Source: Myxococcaceae bacterium
GTDB lineage: Bacteria; Myxococcota; Myxococcia; Myxococcales; Myxococcaceae
Reading direction: 5' to 3'
Length of the DNA: 44,066 bases
NCBI GenBank assembly: GCA_004173515.1
Contig: SECN01000034.1
Coordinates: 1-44,066 of the forward strand
The number at the start of each line of letters is the position of its first letter. Positions within the stretch are counted from its first letter, which is position 1. Made by a program: the position numbers and the translations under genes. Below, one piece after another: positions 14,902 through 23,582 of this stretch. The notes below the pieces were generated by a model. It made no database searches. It was not told the DNA's origin and was given only the letters and a program-made list of their open reading frames with translations.

Positions 14902-17412
14902 TTACGCGGCGGCCTTCTTCCGGCGGGAGAGCGTCCAGCCGAGGAGGAGCAGCGCCGCCCAGCCCGCCCCCGACGCCGGTCCGTTGCCCACGGAGCAGCC
15001 CAGGCTGCGCGACATGTCGGACGTCGGGTCGTACTCCACGGCGACGTGGAAGTTGCACAGCGCCGCGTTGCCGGCCGCATCCAGCGCGGTCACCTGCACC
15101 GAGTGCAGGCCCGGCGACAGCGGCGTCCCCAGCTCCGGCGTGTAGAGCAGCTCCGCGGGGGACACGGTGTCCTCGGCGGAGGCCAGCGGGTAGTCGGCGC
15201 GGGTGCCGGACATCACGGCCGTCCTCAGCGTGACGTCCTCCGGGCAGGTGAGCACGGGCGGACGGGAGTCGCGCACCTTCACCTGGATTTCGCACGTGCG
15301 GCTGTTGCCCGCCTCGTCGGTCCGGGTGAGCTGCACGCGGGTGATGCCCAGCGGGAACAGGTCGCCGGGCGCGTGCGTCCGGGAGGTGGTCGCCTGGGCG
15401 GAGACGGTGTCGCTGGCGGTCGTCTCCGGCCACCACGCGTGCGCTCCGTCGGGCCCTTCGGCCTCGACGCGAACCTCGGTCACCTTGCACGCGGACGCGG
15501 GCGGCTGGCCGTCGCGCACGGTGACGGGGAAGGCGCAGGTGGACGCGTTGCCCGCGCGGTCGCGGGCCGTCATCGTCACCAGCGTCGTGCCCAGCGGAAG
15601 CGTGCTGCCGTTCTCCGGGATGACGGAGGTGACGACGCCGCCGCCCGACTCCTCCGTCACCGTGAAGGGCGGGTAGTACACCGGCGCGCCCTGGGGCGAG
15701 CGGGTGTTGACGATGAGCTCCGACGGGCAGCCCTGGATGGTGGGCGGCGTCAGGTCCGCCACGGTGACGTCGATGGCGCACGCGGCGACGCGGCCCTGCG
15801 CGTCCTCGGCCTCGTAGTGGACGCCGACGCTCATGGGCATGGACAGCGGCGTGCCTTCAGGATGGCTGGTGCGCACCGTCAGGGGCGCCTGTCCTCCCGT
15901 GAGCGTGGGCACCGGCAGGTGCATCTCCGTGCCCTGCGCATGCGTGGCGGGCACGTCCAGGTGGGCCGGGCAGTCCCGGAAGGCGGGCGCGGTGGCGTCG
16001 CGGTCCAGCCGCCACAGCGACAGGCCCTGGAAGGGGCTGTCATCCGGCACCAGCAGCGAGTCCCCGAAGGGCACCACCGTCGACGGTGAGAAGGGCCGGC
16101 TCGAAGGCACGCGGGCCAGACGGTACGTGCCCTGGACGGTGCCGTCGGTGCGCCACAGCTCCGCGCCCCATTCATTGGGCGCTCGGTAGAAGACGAGCTC
16201 ATCCCCCCAGGCGGCGAGGAAGCCCGGGACGACCTGCTGGCCCGCCTCTTCCAGGGAGACGACCTGGGTGTGCTCCGCCGTGCCGTCCGTCACCCAGAGC
16301 TGGCGGCCGGAGCCCGTGCCCTGCGTCAGGTAGTAGGCGCGCGCGCCGGCCTGGACGAGCGTGACCGTCCCGGTGAGGTCGCGCGGAAGCGCCTTCACTG
16401 GAAGGGTGCCCGCCTCGGTGCCGTCCGTGCGCCAGAGGTCCACCTGCTGGCCGTCCTTCACGAGGAACAGCAGCGCATCCCCCAGCACGGTGAACTGGCT
16501 CAGCTCCGGCTCGAAGCCGCCGGCGACCAGGTCGCTCACCAGGGATGTGCCCTGCTGCGTACCGTCCGTCTTCCACAGGGCCCGGCCGTGCTGGCCGTCG
16601 TCCGCGGTGAAGAAGCAGGTGGAGCCCATCGCGATGACGGCGCTGGGATCCGAGGACCCCGCGCCGGAGCGGATGTCGCGCACGAGCCAGGTGCCCTGGG
16701 CGGTGCCATCCGTGCGCCACAGCTCGCGGCCCTCGGGTCCGTGCGCGCTGAACAGCATGGCGTCGCCACACGGCCCGCGCAGGAACGGGGACGAGCCCTG
16801 GGCGCCGGGCAGCACGTCCTGGACGCGCACGGTGCCCGCTTCGGTGCCGTCCGACTTCCAGAGCTCGGTGTCGCCGTCGCTGTCCTCGGCGGCGAACAGC
16901 ACGGAGGTGCCCAAGGGGATGAGCGCGCTCGGCGTGCGCACGCCGCTCGCCGCACCCGGCTGGATTTCGCGCACGAGGTGCGTGCCCTGGGCGGTGCCGT
17001 CGCTCGTCCACAGCTCGCGGCCGGAGGCGTTGCTCCGGGCGGTGAAGAACAGGCGGCCGGGCACCGAGGCCAACGTCATGGGGTCGATGACGGCGGAGGC
17101 CGGCATCAGGTCCTGCATGGAGCGCGTGCCCTGGGCGGTGCCATCCGTCGACCACAGGGTCAGCGGCCGGTGATCGAAGGACTCCACGCGCGGGCCGGTG
17201 AAGTAGTACAGCCCCCCGTTCAAGGTGGCCCGGGGCTGGACCTCGAAGTTGGTGACCGAGCCGAAGTCTCCGCGCTCGCCCGGCAGCGCCGACAGCCGAC
17301 GCACGCTCACGGAAGAGGTTTCAGCGGAAGCGCCACCGGACGCCAGCGCGGGACCCCCGACCGCCACCAGTGCCAACGCCGAAAGCCACGCACGACCGCT
17401 GTCAGTCATCAT
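14902..17412 (-). CDS. Surface protein with ELW repeats, HYR domains and a MYXO-CTERM anchor
   Basis: 836 residues. The signal peptide is MMTDSGRAWLSALALVAVGG, with cleavage likely after ALAS near 25. From about residue 85 there are eight copies of an ELWxTDGTxxGT repeat spaced about 45-60 residues apart, which probably fold as a beta-propeller; a ninth, degenerate copy is SLWRLDRD. Next come HYR (hyalin)-type Ig domains, each with a paired-Cys pattern and 'VTALDAAGN'-like motifs. The C-terminus is GCSVGNGP, a hydrophobic helix, then RRKK: the MYXO-CTERM signal, which is processed and places proteins at the myxobacterial surface. A role in adhesion or recognition is inference. Start at 17412 has GGGGAGGGG upstream; a second ATG at 17409 is equally possible. 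A divergent promoter region separates it from the amidoligase cluster. Confidence 0.87.
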   Translation of the reverse strand: MMTDSGRAWLSALALVAVGGPALASGGASAETSSVSVRRLSALPGERGDFGSVTNFEVQPRATLNGGLYYFTGPRVESFDHRPLTLWSTDGTAQGTRSMQDLMPASAVIDPMTLASVPGRLFFTARSNASGRELWTSDGTAQGTHLVREIQPGAASGVRTPSALIPLGTSVLFAAEDSDGDTELWKSDGTEAGTVRVQDVLPGAQGSSPFLRGPCGDAMLFSAHGPEGRELWRTDGTAQGTWLVRDIRSGAGSSDPSAVIAMGSTCFFTADDGQHGRALWKTDGTQQGTSLVSDLVAGGFEPELSQFTVLGDALLFLVKDGQQVDLWRTDGTEAGTLPVKALPRDLTGTVTLVQAGARAYYLTQGTGSGRQLWVTDGTAEHTQVVSLEEAGQQVVPGFLAAWGDELVFYRAPNEWGAELWRTDGTVQGTYRLARVPSSRPFSPSTVVPFGDSLLVPDDSPFQGLSLWRLDRDATAPAFRDCPAHLDVPATHAQGTEMHLPVPTLTGGQAPLTVRTSHPEGTPLSMPMSVGVHYEAEDAQGRVAACAIDVTVADLTPPTIQGCPSELIVNTRSPQGAPVYYPPFTVTEESGGGVVTSVIPENGSTLPLGTTLVTMTARDRAGNASTCAFPVTVRDGQPPASACKVTEVRVEAEGPDGAHAWWPETTASDTVSAQATTSRTHAPGDLFPLGITRVQLTRTDEAGNSRTCEIQVKVRDSRPPVLTCPEDVTLRTAVMSGTRADYPLASAEDTVSPAELLYTPELGTPLSPGLHSVQVTALDAAGNAALCNFHVAVEYDPTSDMSRSLGCSVGNGPASGAGWAALLLLGWTLSRRKKAAA

Positions 17413-17736
17413 CCAACCCCTCCCCGCCACAACGCCCGTTCCACCGACTGCTTTGCGACCACCGACCGTGGATCCGCGAGGACCCCTGCCTGCCGTCACC
17501 CGCCTGGAGGCGCACCCTCCGCACGGTCCGGTGGATCCACAACCCGGGGGCCGGCGGACTGTTCGCCAGCCAAAGCAGGGGGCCGGTGTCACACCTGTTT
17601 CATGTGTTCACCACCGACCGGCGGACCCCCGTTTCCCATCCGCCGAGACGCACGACTGTCCTGTCCCCCCTTCCCCCGGTACAGTCCGCTCTGACGCATG
17701 GCGTCGTGCGTCTTCGGGTACGAGACGAGGTCCACC
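17413..17736. promoter_or_regulatory. Divergent intergenic region (324 bases)
   Basis: This gap separates the MYXO-CTERM gene (left) and the ATP-grasp gene (right) and carries their promoters. Visible elements are a perfect 10-base palindrome GTGGATCCAC at 17531-17540, a second GTGGATCC about 60 bases to its left, and an inverted repeat GACTGT (17654-17659) / ACAGTC (17681-17686) around a C-rich spacer. TACAGT at 17680 could serve as a -10 box but has no good -35. No small gene is credible here. Confidence 0.45.
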
Positions 17737-19209
17737 ATGAGACAGCTTCAGGTCCGAGGACTCTTCGAGGGGTATGGCATCGCGCCGGGCACCTGGGACG
17801 AGCTGTTGGGCACCGGGGAGTCACCGCGCGAGGACGTGTTGCGGCTGCTGGAGCGGCTGGGCGCGCGCACGCCGGCGGAGTTCTCGCGGATGCAGGCGTT
17901 GGCGGAGCGGGCGCTGATGAACCAGGGCGTGACGTTCTCCGTGTACGCGGATCAGCGGGGCACGGAGCGCATCTTCCCCTTCTGCCTCATCCCCCGGCTG
18001 GTGTCGGCCGCTGACTGGGACCACGTGGAGCGCGGGCTGGAGCAGCGCGTGCGGGCGCTGGGCCTGTTCCTGGACGACGTCTACGGCGAGCAGCGCATCT
18101 TCGCCGGGCGGCCGGAGCTGCGGGACATGGTGCTGGGCACGCCGCAGTACCTGCCGAAGCTCAGGGGCGTGCGGCCCGCGGGCGGGGTGCGCATCCACAT
18201 CGCGGGCATCGACCTCATCCGCGACGGGCAGGGCACCTTCCGGGTGCTGGAGGACAACCTGCGCACGCCCTCCGGCGTGTCGTACGTGCTGGAGGGGCGG
18301 GTGCTCTCCAAGCGCGTGCTGCCGGAGGTGCTGGAGCGCACGCGGGTGCGGCGCGTGGACCACTACCCGGCGAAGCTCGCGGAGACGCTGCGCGCCTCCT
18401 CCCCGGAGGACCCGGAGCGCAGCACCGCGGTGGTGCTGACGCCGGGCCCATACAACTCCGCCTACTTCGAACACAGCTTCCTTGCGCGCACCATGGGCGT
18501 GGAGCTGGTGCACGGCGCGGACCTCTTCGTGGACGACGACCGCGTGTGGATGCGCACCACGCGCGGGCCCAAGCGCGTGCACGTCATCTACCGGCGCATC
18601 GATGACGCCTTCATCGACCCGGAGGCCTTCCGCCCCGACAGCATGCTGGGCGTGAGGGGCCTGTTGCGCGCCTGGGCGGCGGGCAACGTGGCGCTCGCCA
18701 ACGCGCCGGGCAACGGCGTGGCGGACGACAAGGCGGTGTACGCGTTCGTGCCGGAGTTCATCCGCTTCTACCTGAACGAGACGCCGGTGCTGGAGCAGGT
18801 GCCCACGTACGTGTGCGCGCGCGAGGACGACCGCCGCTACGTGCTGGAGCACCTGGAAGAACTGGTGGTCAAGGCGGTGGACGAGGCGGGCGGTTACGGG
18901 ATGTTGATGGGACCGCAGTCCACGAAGGAGGAGCGGGAGGACTTCCGCCAGCGCATCCTCGCGCAGCCCCGGCGCTACATCGCGCAGCCGCGCGTGGAGC
19001 TGTCCACCTGTCCCACGTGGGACGCGGCCTCCGGGTCGGTCGTCGCGCGCAGGGTGGACCTGCGGCCATACATCCTCACCACCCCGCAGGGGCCGTGGGT
19101 GCTGCCGGGCGGCTTGAGCCGCGTGGCGCTGCGCGCGGGCTCCTACGTGGTCAACTCCAGCCAGGGTGGCGGTTCCAAGGACACCTGGGTCCAGAAGGAG
19201 GATGCATGA
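17737..19209 (+). CDS. Circularly permuted ATP-grasp protein (amidoligase family)
   Basis: 490 residues of the circularly permuted ATP-grasp type 2 family (older DUF404/DUF407). Visible signatures are FPFCLIPR, '[14 protein letters not shown]', '[35 protein letters not shown]' split across about 145-180 (with Glu and Asn for metal/ATP), '[17 protein letters not shown]', and a C-terminal '[15 protein letters not shown]'. Members are predicted to ligate amino groups to carboxylates in an unknown peptide-like product. Start MRQLQVRG is chosen for GAGG about seven bases upstream; the frame is open 13 codons further. Its stop overlaps the next start (ATGA), so it forms an operon with the alpha-E and amidotransferase/transglutaminase genes, the standard partners of this family. 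Confidence 0.88.
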   Translation: MRQLQVRGLFEGYGIAPGTWDELLGTGESPREDVLRLLERLGARTPAEFSRMQALAERALMNQGVTFSVYADQRGTERIFPFCLIPRLVSAADWDHVERGLEQRVRALGLFLDDVYGEQRIFAGRPELRDMVLGTPQYLPKLRGVRPAGGVRIHIAGIDLIRDGQGTFRVLEDNLRTPSGVSYVLEGRVLSKRVLPEVLERTRVRRVDHYPAKLAETLRASSPEDPERSTAVVLTPGPYNSAYFEHSFLARTMGVELVHGADLFVDDDRVWMRTTRGPKRVHVIYRRIDDAFIDPEAFRPDSMLGVRGLLRAWAAGNVALANAPGNGVADDKAVYAFVPEFIRFYLNETPVLEQVPTYVCAREDDRRYVLEHLEELVVKAVDEAGGYGMLMGPQSTKEEREDFRQRILAQPRRYIAQPRVELSTCPTWDAASGSVVARRVDLRPYILTTPQGPWVLPGGLSRVALRAGSYVVNSSQGGGSKDTWVQKEDA

Positions 19210-20192
19210 TTGCCCGCATCGCGGAGCACTGCTTCTGGTTGGGGCGCTACCTGGAGCGGTTGGAGAGCGTCGCGCGGGTGTTGCAGATGACGGATCAGCT
19301 CGCGCTGGACGCGGACCTGCCGGCCGACCAGTGCTGGGTGCCGGCGCTGGCCATCTTCGGCGAGCGCGCCACCTTCGCGGGCAAGCACGGCGTGAAGGCC
19401 GAGTCCGACGGCGAGGCGGTGCAGCACTTCCTCACCTGGGAGGACGACAACGGCTCCAGCCTGGTGCACACGGTGCTGGCCGCGCGCGACAACGCGCGCA
19501 CCATCCGCGAGGTGGTCAGCCGTGAGTGCTGGGAGGTGACCAACGAGCTGTATCACTTCCTCACCGGCGAGGCGGGCCGCGCGGAGTACGCCGCGTCGCG
19601 CTTCGGCTTCTACCAGCACATCCGGCGCATGGTGCAGCTGTGCCTGGGCCTGCTGGACAGCACCATGCTGCACGACACGCCGCAGGAGTTCGTCTGGCTG
19701 GGGGTGATGCTGGAGCGGGCGGGGCAGACGTCGCGCCTGCTGGATGTGCACCACCACATCTTCAGCGAGGTGAAGCACGGGCACCGGGTGGTGGAGACGG
19801 CGCTGTGGCTGTCGCTGCTGCGCGCGTGCTCCGGCTTCGAGCCCTTCATGAAGAGCCACCAGGGTCGGGTGACAGGGGACGCGGTGGCGGCGTTCCTGCT
19901 GTTCGAGCCGAGATTCCCGCGCTCGGTGCGCTTCTGCCTGGAGTCCGCGTACCGCTATCTGGGGCACCTGTGCCCGGTGGTGGCCAAGGGGCAGCCGGGC
20001 GAGGAGTGCCTGTCCCGGCTGGTGCCCCTGGTGGAGGAGCTGGCGCCCCACCCCCTGACGGACGAGGGTGACGCGGTGCACGCCCTGCTCACGCGCATGG
20101 TGGAGGGCACGGACGCACTGTGCACGCTGATCTCCCGCGATTTTTTCGGACGGGCCCCCGTGCAGGTGGGCACCCAGGAGATGGCCGGGTAG
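19206..20192 (+). CDS. Alpha-E domain protein (DUF403)
   Basis: 328 residues, all-helical, beginning [20 protein letters not shown], the hallmark of the alpha-E family ('FWLGRYxERxE'). A second feature is '[23 protein letters not shown]' across about 97-120. These proteins almost always accompany the circularly permuted ATP-grasp and a transglutaminase, sometimes fused to them; they may act as a scaffold or substrate-binding subunit. No enzyme activity is established. The start ATG overlaps the ATP-grasp stop by four bases, showing translational coupling. Confidence 0.88.
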   Translation: MIARIAEHCFWLGRYLERLESVARVLQMTDQLALDADLPADQCWVPALAIFGERATFAGKHGVKAESDGEAVQHFLTWEDDNGSSLVHTVLAARDNARTIREVVSRECWEVTNELYHFLTGEAGRAEYAASRFGFYQHIRRMVQLCLGLLDSTMLHDTPQEFVWLGVMLERAGQTSRLLDVHHHIFSEVKHGHRVVETALWLSLLRACSGFEPFMKSHQGRVTGDAVAAFLLFEPRFPRSVRFCLESAYRYLGHLCPVVAKGQPGEECLSRLVPLVEELAPHPLTDEGDAVHALLTRMVEGTDALCTLISRDFFGRAPVQVGTQEMAG

Positions 20193-20203
20193 AGTCCGCG
20201 GCC

Positions 20204-21964
20204 ATGTTGAACCTGCTCGCGCTGTCCTTCGAGGGAGAGCTGGCCCCCGGTCTGGACCTGCGCTGTCTTGCTCCCGGACGCAAGCCGCCGGACGGCTGGG
20301 GCGTGGGCTACTACCCGGGCGGCGAGTTCGCGGCCACGGTGTTGAAGGAAGCCGCGCCCCAACTGCACAGCACGCGCAGCGAGCTGGTGCGCACGTGGGA
20401 CCCGCTGGAGTCCTCGCTGATGCTGCTGCACCTGCGCACGGCGACGTGGGGGCCCATCACGGAGGCCAACACGCAGCCGTTCGTCCGCAGCGCCTGGGGC
20501 CGGGACTGGCTGCTCGCGCACAGCGGCAGCCTGGAGCAGCGGCTGAAGATTCCGGCCGGGGCGCGCTTCGAACCGGTGGGCTCCACGGACTCGGAGACGC
20601 TGTTCTGCCGCTTCCTGGACTGGATGCAGGACCAGGGCTGGCGAAGCCTGGGCGAGGTGGATGCCTTCCGCCTGCGCGCGTGGCTGGAGGAGCTGAACCA
20701 GCTGGGGCCGCTGACGCTGGTGGTGTCGGACGGCAGGGACCTGCTGCTGTACGCGGACTGCACCGGCGCGACGCAGGGCTGGGTGTGGCAGGTGTCGCCG
20801 CCCTACGAGCGGCTGGTGCTGGGCGACGAGGACGTGGAGCTGGACCTCACGCGCCGGGGCGCCAAGAGCCGCAAGGGCGTCATCGTCGCCACGCAGCCGC
20901 TGGACTCGCGCACGGACGTGCCGGCGAACTGGACGCAGCTCGCGCCCGGGGGCCTGGTGCTGGTGCGCCAGGGGGCCATCCGCGTGGAGGCGCTGCCTTC
21001 CAGTGCGCAGGGCACGGTGGCGCCCGCGATGGCGGCGGAGTTCGAGGCGCGAAGCCGCCTGCGCCGTCCGCCGGAGACGCCGGTGCGGGTGATGGACGTG
21101 GTGCACCGCACCGTCTACCGCTATCAGAACCCGGTGGAGCGCAGCTCCCATCTCTTGAGGCTGACGCCCCGGCATGACCGGCTCCAGTCGCTCCTGTCGC
21201 ACGACGTGAAGCTGTCGGTGGGCGTGACGCGCTCGGAGTACGAGGACGTCTTCGGCAACCGGGTGCGCCGGGCGATGGTGGACATGCCCTACACGGAGCT
21301 GGTGATGGAGGCCCGCTCGCGCGTGGAGCTGCGGGACACGGATCCGCTGGGCTACCGGCCGCTGCACGTGCGCTCGGTGCTGCCGCTGGTGTGGATGCCG
21401 TGGCAGGCGAACATGCTCCAGCCGTACCTGCTGCCGCCGGAGCTGCCGGACACGCAGTTGGAGGAGCTGTCCGAGTACGCGATGAGCTTCGCGCGCCGCA
21501 ACGACCACGACCTCTTGGACACGCTGCTGGACATCAACTACTCCATCTTCAAGGAGTACCAGTACGCGCAGGGCACGACGACGCTGAACACCACGGCCTT
21601 CTCCGTGTATTCGGCGCGCAGGGGCGTCTGCCAGGACTTCGCCAACGTGTTCATCTGCCTGGCGCGCCTGCTGGGGGTGCCCGCGCGCTACGTGTGCGGC
21701 TACCTCTACACGGGGCCCAAGCACGCCAACACGGCGCAGGCGGAGGCGTCCCACGCGTGGGTGCAGGTGTATCTGCCGGAGGTGGGGTGGAAGGGGTTCG
21801 ACCCGACCAACGGCATCCTCACGCAGACCGACCACGTGCGCGTGGCGGTGGGCCGGCAGTACTCGGACGCGACGCCGACCACGGGCACCATCTACCTGGG
21901 AGGCGGGGGCGAGCAGTTGGAGGTGTGGGTCCGCTGCGAGCCGGTGATGCCCGAAGGGCAGTGA
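20204..21964 (+). CDS. Glutamine-amidotransferase-like domain (no catalytic Cys) fused to a transglutaminase
   Basis: 586 residues. The first ~270 match class II glutamine amidotransferases of the YafJ/GATase_4 type: PPDGWGVGYYPGG (28-40), LLHLRTATWG (74-83), NTQPF (89-93), LLAHSGSL (103-110), STDSETLFCRFL (127-138). Class II enzymes use an N-terminal Cys at position 2, but this protein starts Met-Leu-Asn, so the domain should not release ammonia. From about 293 there is a bacterial transglutaminase: an N-terminal beta region (VVHRTVYRYQNPV), then the core with Cys476 (GVCQDFANVF), His517 (SHAWVQVYL) and Asp533 (FDPTNG), a complete triad. It starts 11 bases after the alpha-E gene and completes the amidoligase operon. 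The first domain may bind a substrate or act as a degenerate regulator. Confidence 0.87.
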   Translation: MLNLLALSFEGELAPGLDLRCLAPGRKPPDGWGVGYYPGGEFAATVLKEAAPQLHSTRSELVRTWDPLESSLMLLHLRTATWGPITEANTQPFVRSAWGRDWLLAHSGSLEQRLKIPAGARFEPVGSTDSETLFCRFLDWMQDQGWRSLGEVDAFRLRAWLEELNQLGPLTLVVSDGRDLLLYADCTGATQGWVWQVSPPYERLVLGDEDVELDLTRRGAKSRKGVIVATQPLDSRTDVPANWTQLAPGGLVLVRQGAIRVEALPSSAQGTVAPAMAAEFEARSRLRRPPETPVRVMDVVHRTVYRYQNPVERSSHLLRLTPRHDRLQSLLSHDVKLSVGVTRSEYEDVFGNRVRRAMVDMPYTELVMEARSRVELRDTDPLGYRPLHVRSVLPLVWMPWQANMLQPYLLPPELPDTQLEELSEYAMSFARRNDHDLLDTLLDINYSIFKEYQYAQGTTTLNTTAFSVYSARRGVCQDFANVFICLARLLGVPARYVCGYLYTGPKHANTAQAEASHAWVQVYLPEVGWKGFDPTNGILTQTDHVRVAVGRQYSDATPTTGTIYLGGGGEQLEVWVRCEPVMPEGQ

Positions 21965-22119
21965 GGTCTCACCTGTCACAGGGTCGTGTCTCACGGTGGG
22001 GGATCCGCGCATCCCCAGGGTCCTGATCCGACGTCGAACGGGGTTGCCTCCCCTGGTTCTCGTATCAAGACACCCCGGTTCCTAGACTGCCTTTCCCCCT
22101 CAGCTGGAGAAAGACAGAC
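21965..22119. promoter_or_regulatory. Gap between the amidoligase operon and the AfsA-like operon
   Basis: 155 bases. GGGGAT-CCGCGC-ATCCCC at 21999-22016 is a perfect 6-base stem with a 6-base loop and could end the upstream operon, although no T-run follows. CCTGTCACAGG (21972-21982) is a short palindrome. The promoter of the downstream operon is expected in the right half, but no consensus hexamers stand out. Confidence 0.38.
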
Positions 22120-22938
22120 ATGGACGCCGCATCCAGCCCTCCCACGCGTCGCGTGCGGGTGGAGTCGCCTGACGCTGTTCCCTTCCTGCTCGTGCCGGAG
22201 TCCCTCCTCCCGGAGGTGGACCACCCGTGTCGCATCCCGGTGAAGAACGTGGAGGAGGCCGAGTTCCTGGCCGCCGTCCTCCAGCAGCACGGGGGCCTCT
22301 ACCTGGGAGCCCGCGCCGCCGAACACCGTGAGCTCGCGGACTGGGCGGACGCGACTCCCGTGGGTGTTTCCGTGGGTGCGCCCTGGAAGAAGGATCCGCC
22401 GGTGAACCTCACCGAACTCCTGGGCCGGGTGCCGGTGAAGAACCCTGTCTCGGAAGGTCGACAGTTGTTCGGGGCAGGGGACACGCGGCCGATGGAGCGC
22501 ACGGACGCGGTGCTCGTCCACAAGCGGGAGCCGGCGAACGTGCTGCTCGCCAATGGCTGTCGGGTGGGCGCGCTGCACCAGTTCAACGCGTTCATGGAGT
22601 CGCCCGAGTTCCTCTTCGACCATCCCTCCGAGCACGTGCAGGGCATGCTCCTCACGGAGATCGCCCGTCAGGCGAGCCTCGCGAGCATCCACGGGGTGGG
22701 GCTGCCGTTCGACTGGGTCATCATCCTGACGCGCCTCACGCTGGAGTTTCAGCGCTTCGTGCGCCTCGACGCGCCGCTGGTGATGCGCACCTTCGTCAGC
22801 TTCCGGCTGCCGGAGTGGACGGAGCCGGTGCGGACCGAAGGGCGCAAGGGCCGCATGTGGATCGCCGTGCAGGGCTGGCAGGACGACGTCTGTTGTTTCT
22901 CGGGGCTGCTCGGCGCCGTCAGCAAGGCGGCGTCATGA
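22120..22938 (+). CDS. AfsA-like hotdog protein (A-factor/butyrolactone synthase family)
   Basis: 272 residues. The part from about 125 on matches the AfsA hotdog domain: VLVHKREPANVLL (131-143, the 'HK..EVLLT' motif), DHPSEH (167-172), LLTEIARQ (177-184, the 'LxExxRQ' motif), and a long hydrophobic strand after it. The first ~120 residues look like a shorter, diverged or unrelated domain, so this is not the usual double-repeat AfsA. In Streptomyces, AfsA joins a beta-ketoacyl chain to dihydroxyacetone phosphate to begin gamma-butyrolactone signals; in Gram-negatives related domains form butenolide ends. The substrate here is unknown. It is the first gene of a five-gene operon and its TGA overlaps the next ATG. 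GGAG lies about ten bases upstream of the start. Confidence 0.8.
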   Translation: MDAASSPPTRRVRVESPDAVPFLLVPESLLPEVDHPCRIPVKNVEEAEFLAAVLQQHGGLYLGARAAEHRELADWADATPVGVSVGAPWKKDPPVNLTELLGRVPVKNPVSEGRQLFGAGDTRPMERTDAVLVHKREPANVLLANGCRVGALHQFNAFMESPEFLFDHPSEHVQGMLLTEIARQASLASIHGVGLPFDWVIILTRLTLEFQRFVRLDAPLVMRTFVSFRLPEWTEPVRTEGRKGRMWIAVQGWQDDVCCFSGLLGAVSKAAS

Positions 22939-23582
22939 AACACCTGCACCGCTGGATGCCCACCCTGCTGATGGTGACGGGGTTGGGGCTGCTCGTCCCG
23001 CTGGGCCTGCGGCAGTTGTCGCGCACGCCGGAGGAGAGCCGCGTCGTGGCGGGCCTGATGATCGCGGCCTACGCGACGTGGATGCTGGTGGAGAGCCGGG
23101 TGACGCTGCGGGAGACGAGCAAGCCCACGGCGGAGCGCGATGGCTCCACGCTCGAACTCTACGCGGTGGCGCGGTTGACCACGCTGCTGCTCGCGCTGGC
23201 GTTCCCCACGTTGGAGGCGGGCCCCGGGATTCGAGCGGTGGGGTTGCTGGGCTTCATCTGCGGGGTGGCATTGCGGTTGACGGCCATCCGCACGCTCGGG
23301 CGGGCGTATTCGCACCGGGTGCGGTTGCCGGATGCGGACCTGCTCGTCACGGGTGGTGTCTACCGGAGGCTCCGGCACCCGGCGTACACGGGGATGTTGC
23401 TGGCGCACGTGGGCTACCTGCTCGTGTTCCCCAGCGTGCCGGCCATCGCCGCGTTCGTGCTGCTCTTCGTTCCGGCCGTGCTGCTGCGCATCCGTCACGA
23501 GGAGCGGCTGCTGCTGGGCTCCTTCCCCGGTTACGAAGCGTACGCGGCGACCCGCAAGCGGTTGGTCCCATGGCTCTGGTAG
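22935..23582 (+). CDS. Membrane methyltransferase of the isoprenylcysteine carboxyl methyltransferase (ICMT)-like type
   Basis: 215 residues with about four to five membrane helices (7-25, 35-52, 78-93, 100-118, 155-185). The signature of the ICMT/PEMT-like superfamily is clear: GVYRRLRHPAYTG at 141-153, then RHEERLLLGSFPGYEAY at 187-203, the residues that hold S-adenosylmethionine in the membrane. The family methylates carboxylates, phenols or lipid head groups; some relatives are membrane reductases instead. The start ATG overlaps the AfsA stop by four bases and the 3' end overlaps the SDR gene by 13 bases, so it is clearly part of the operon. Methylation of a lipid-like pathway product is inferred. 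Confidence 0.82.
   Translation: MKHLHRWMPTLLMVTGLGLLVPLGLRQLSRTPEESRVVAGLMIAAYATWMLVESRVTLRETSKPTAERDGSTLELYAVARLTTLLLALAFPTLEAGPGIRAVGLLGFICGVALRLTAIRTLGRAYSHRVRLPDADLLVTGGVYRRLRHPAYTGMLLAHVGYLLVFPSVPAIAAFVLLFVPAVLLRIRHEERLLLGSFPGYEAYAATRKRLVPWLW

Noticed and set aside
19955..22012. A 685-codon minus-strand open frame opposite the amidotransferase/transglutaminase gene
   Set aside because: Low-complexity His/Arg-rich translation with no motif; the plus-strand gene is clear.
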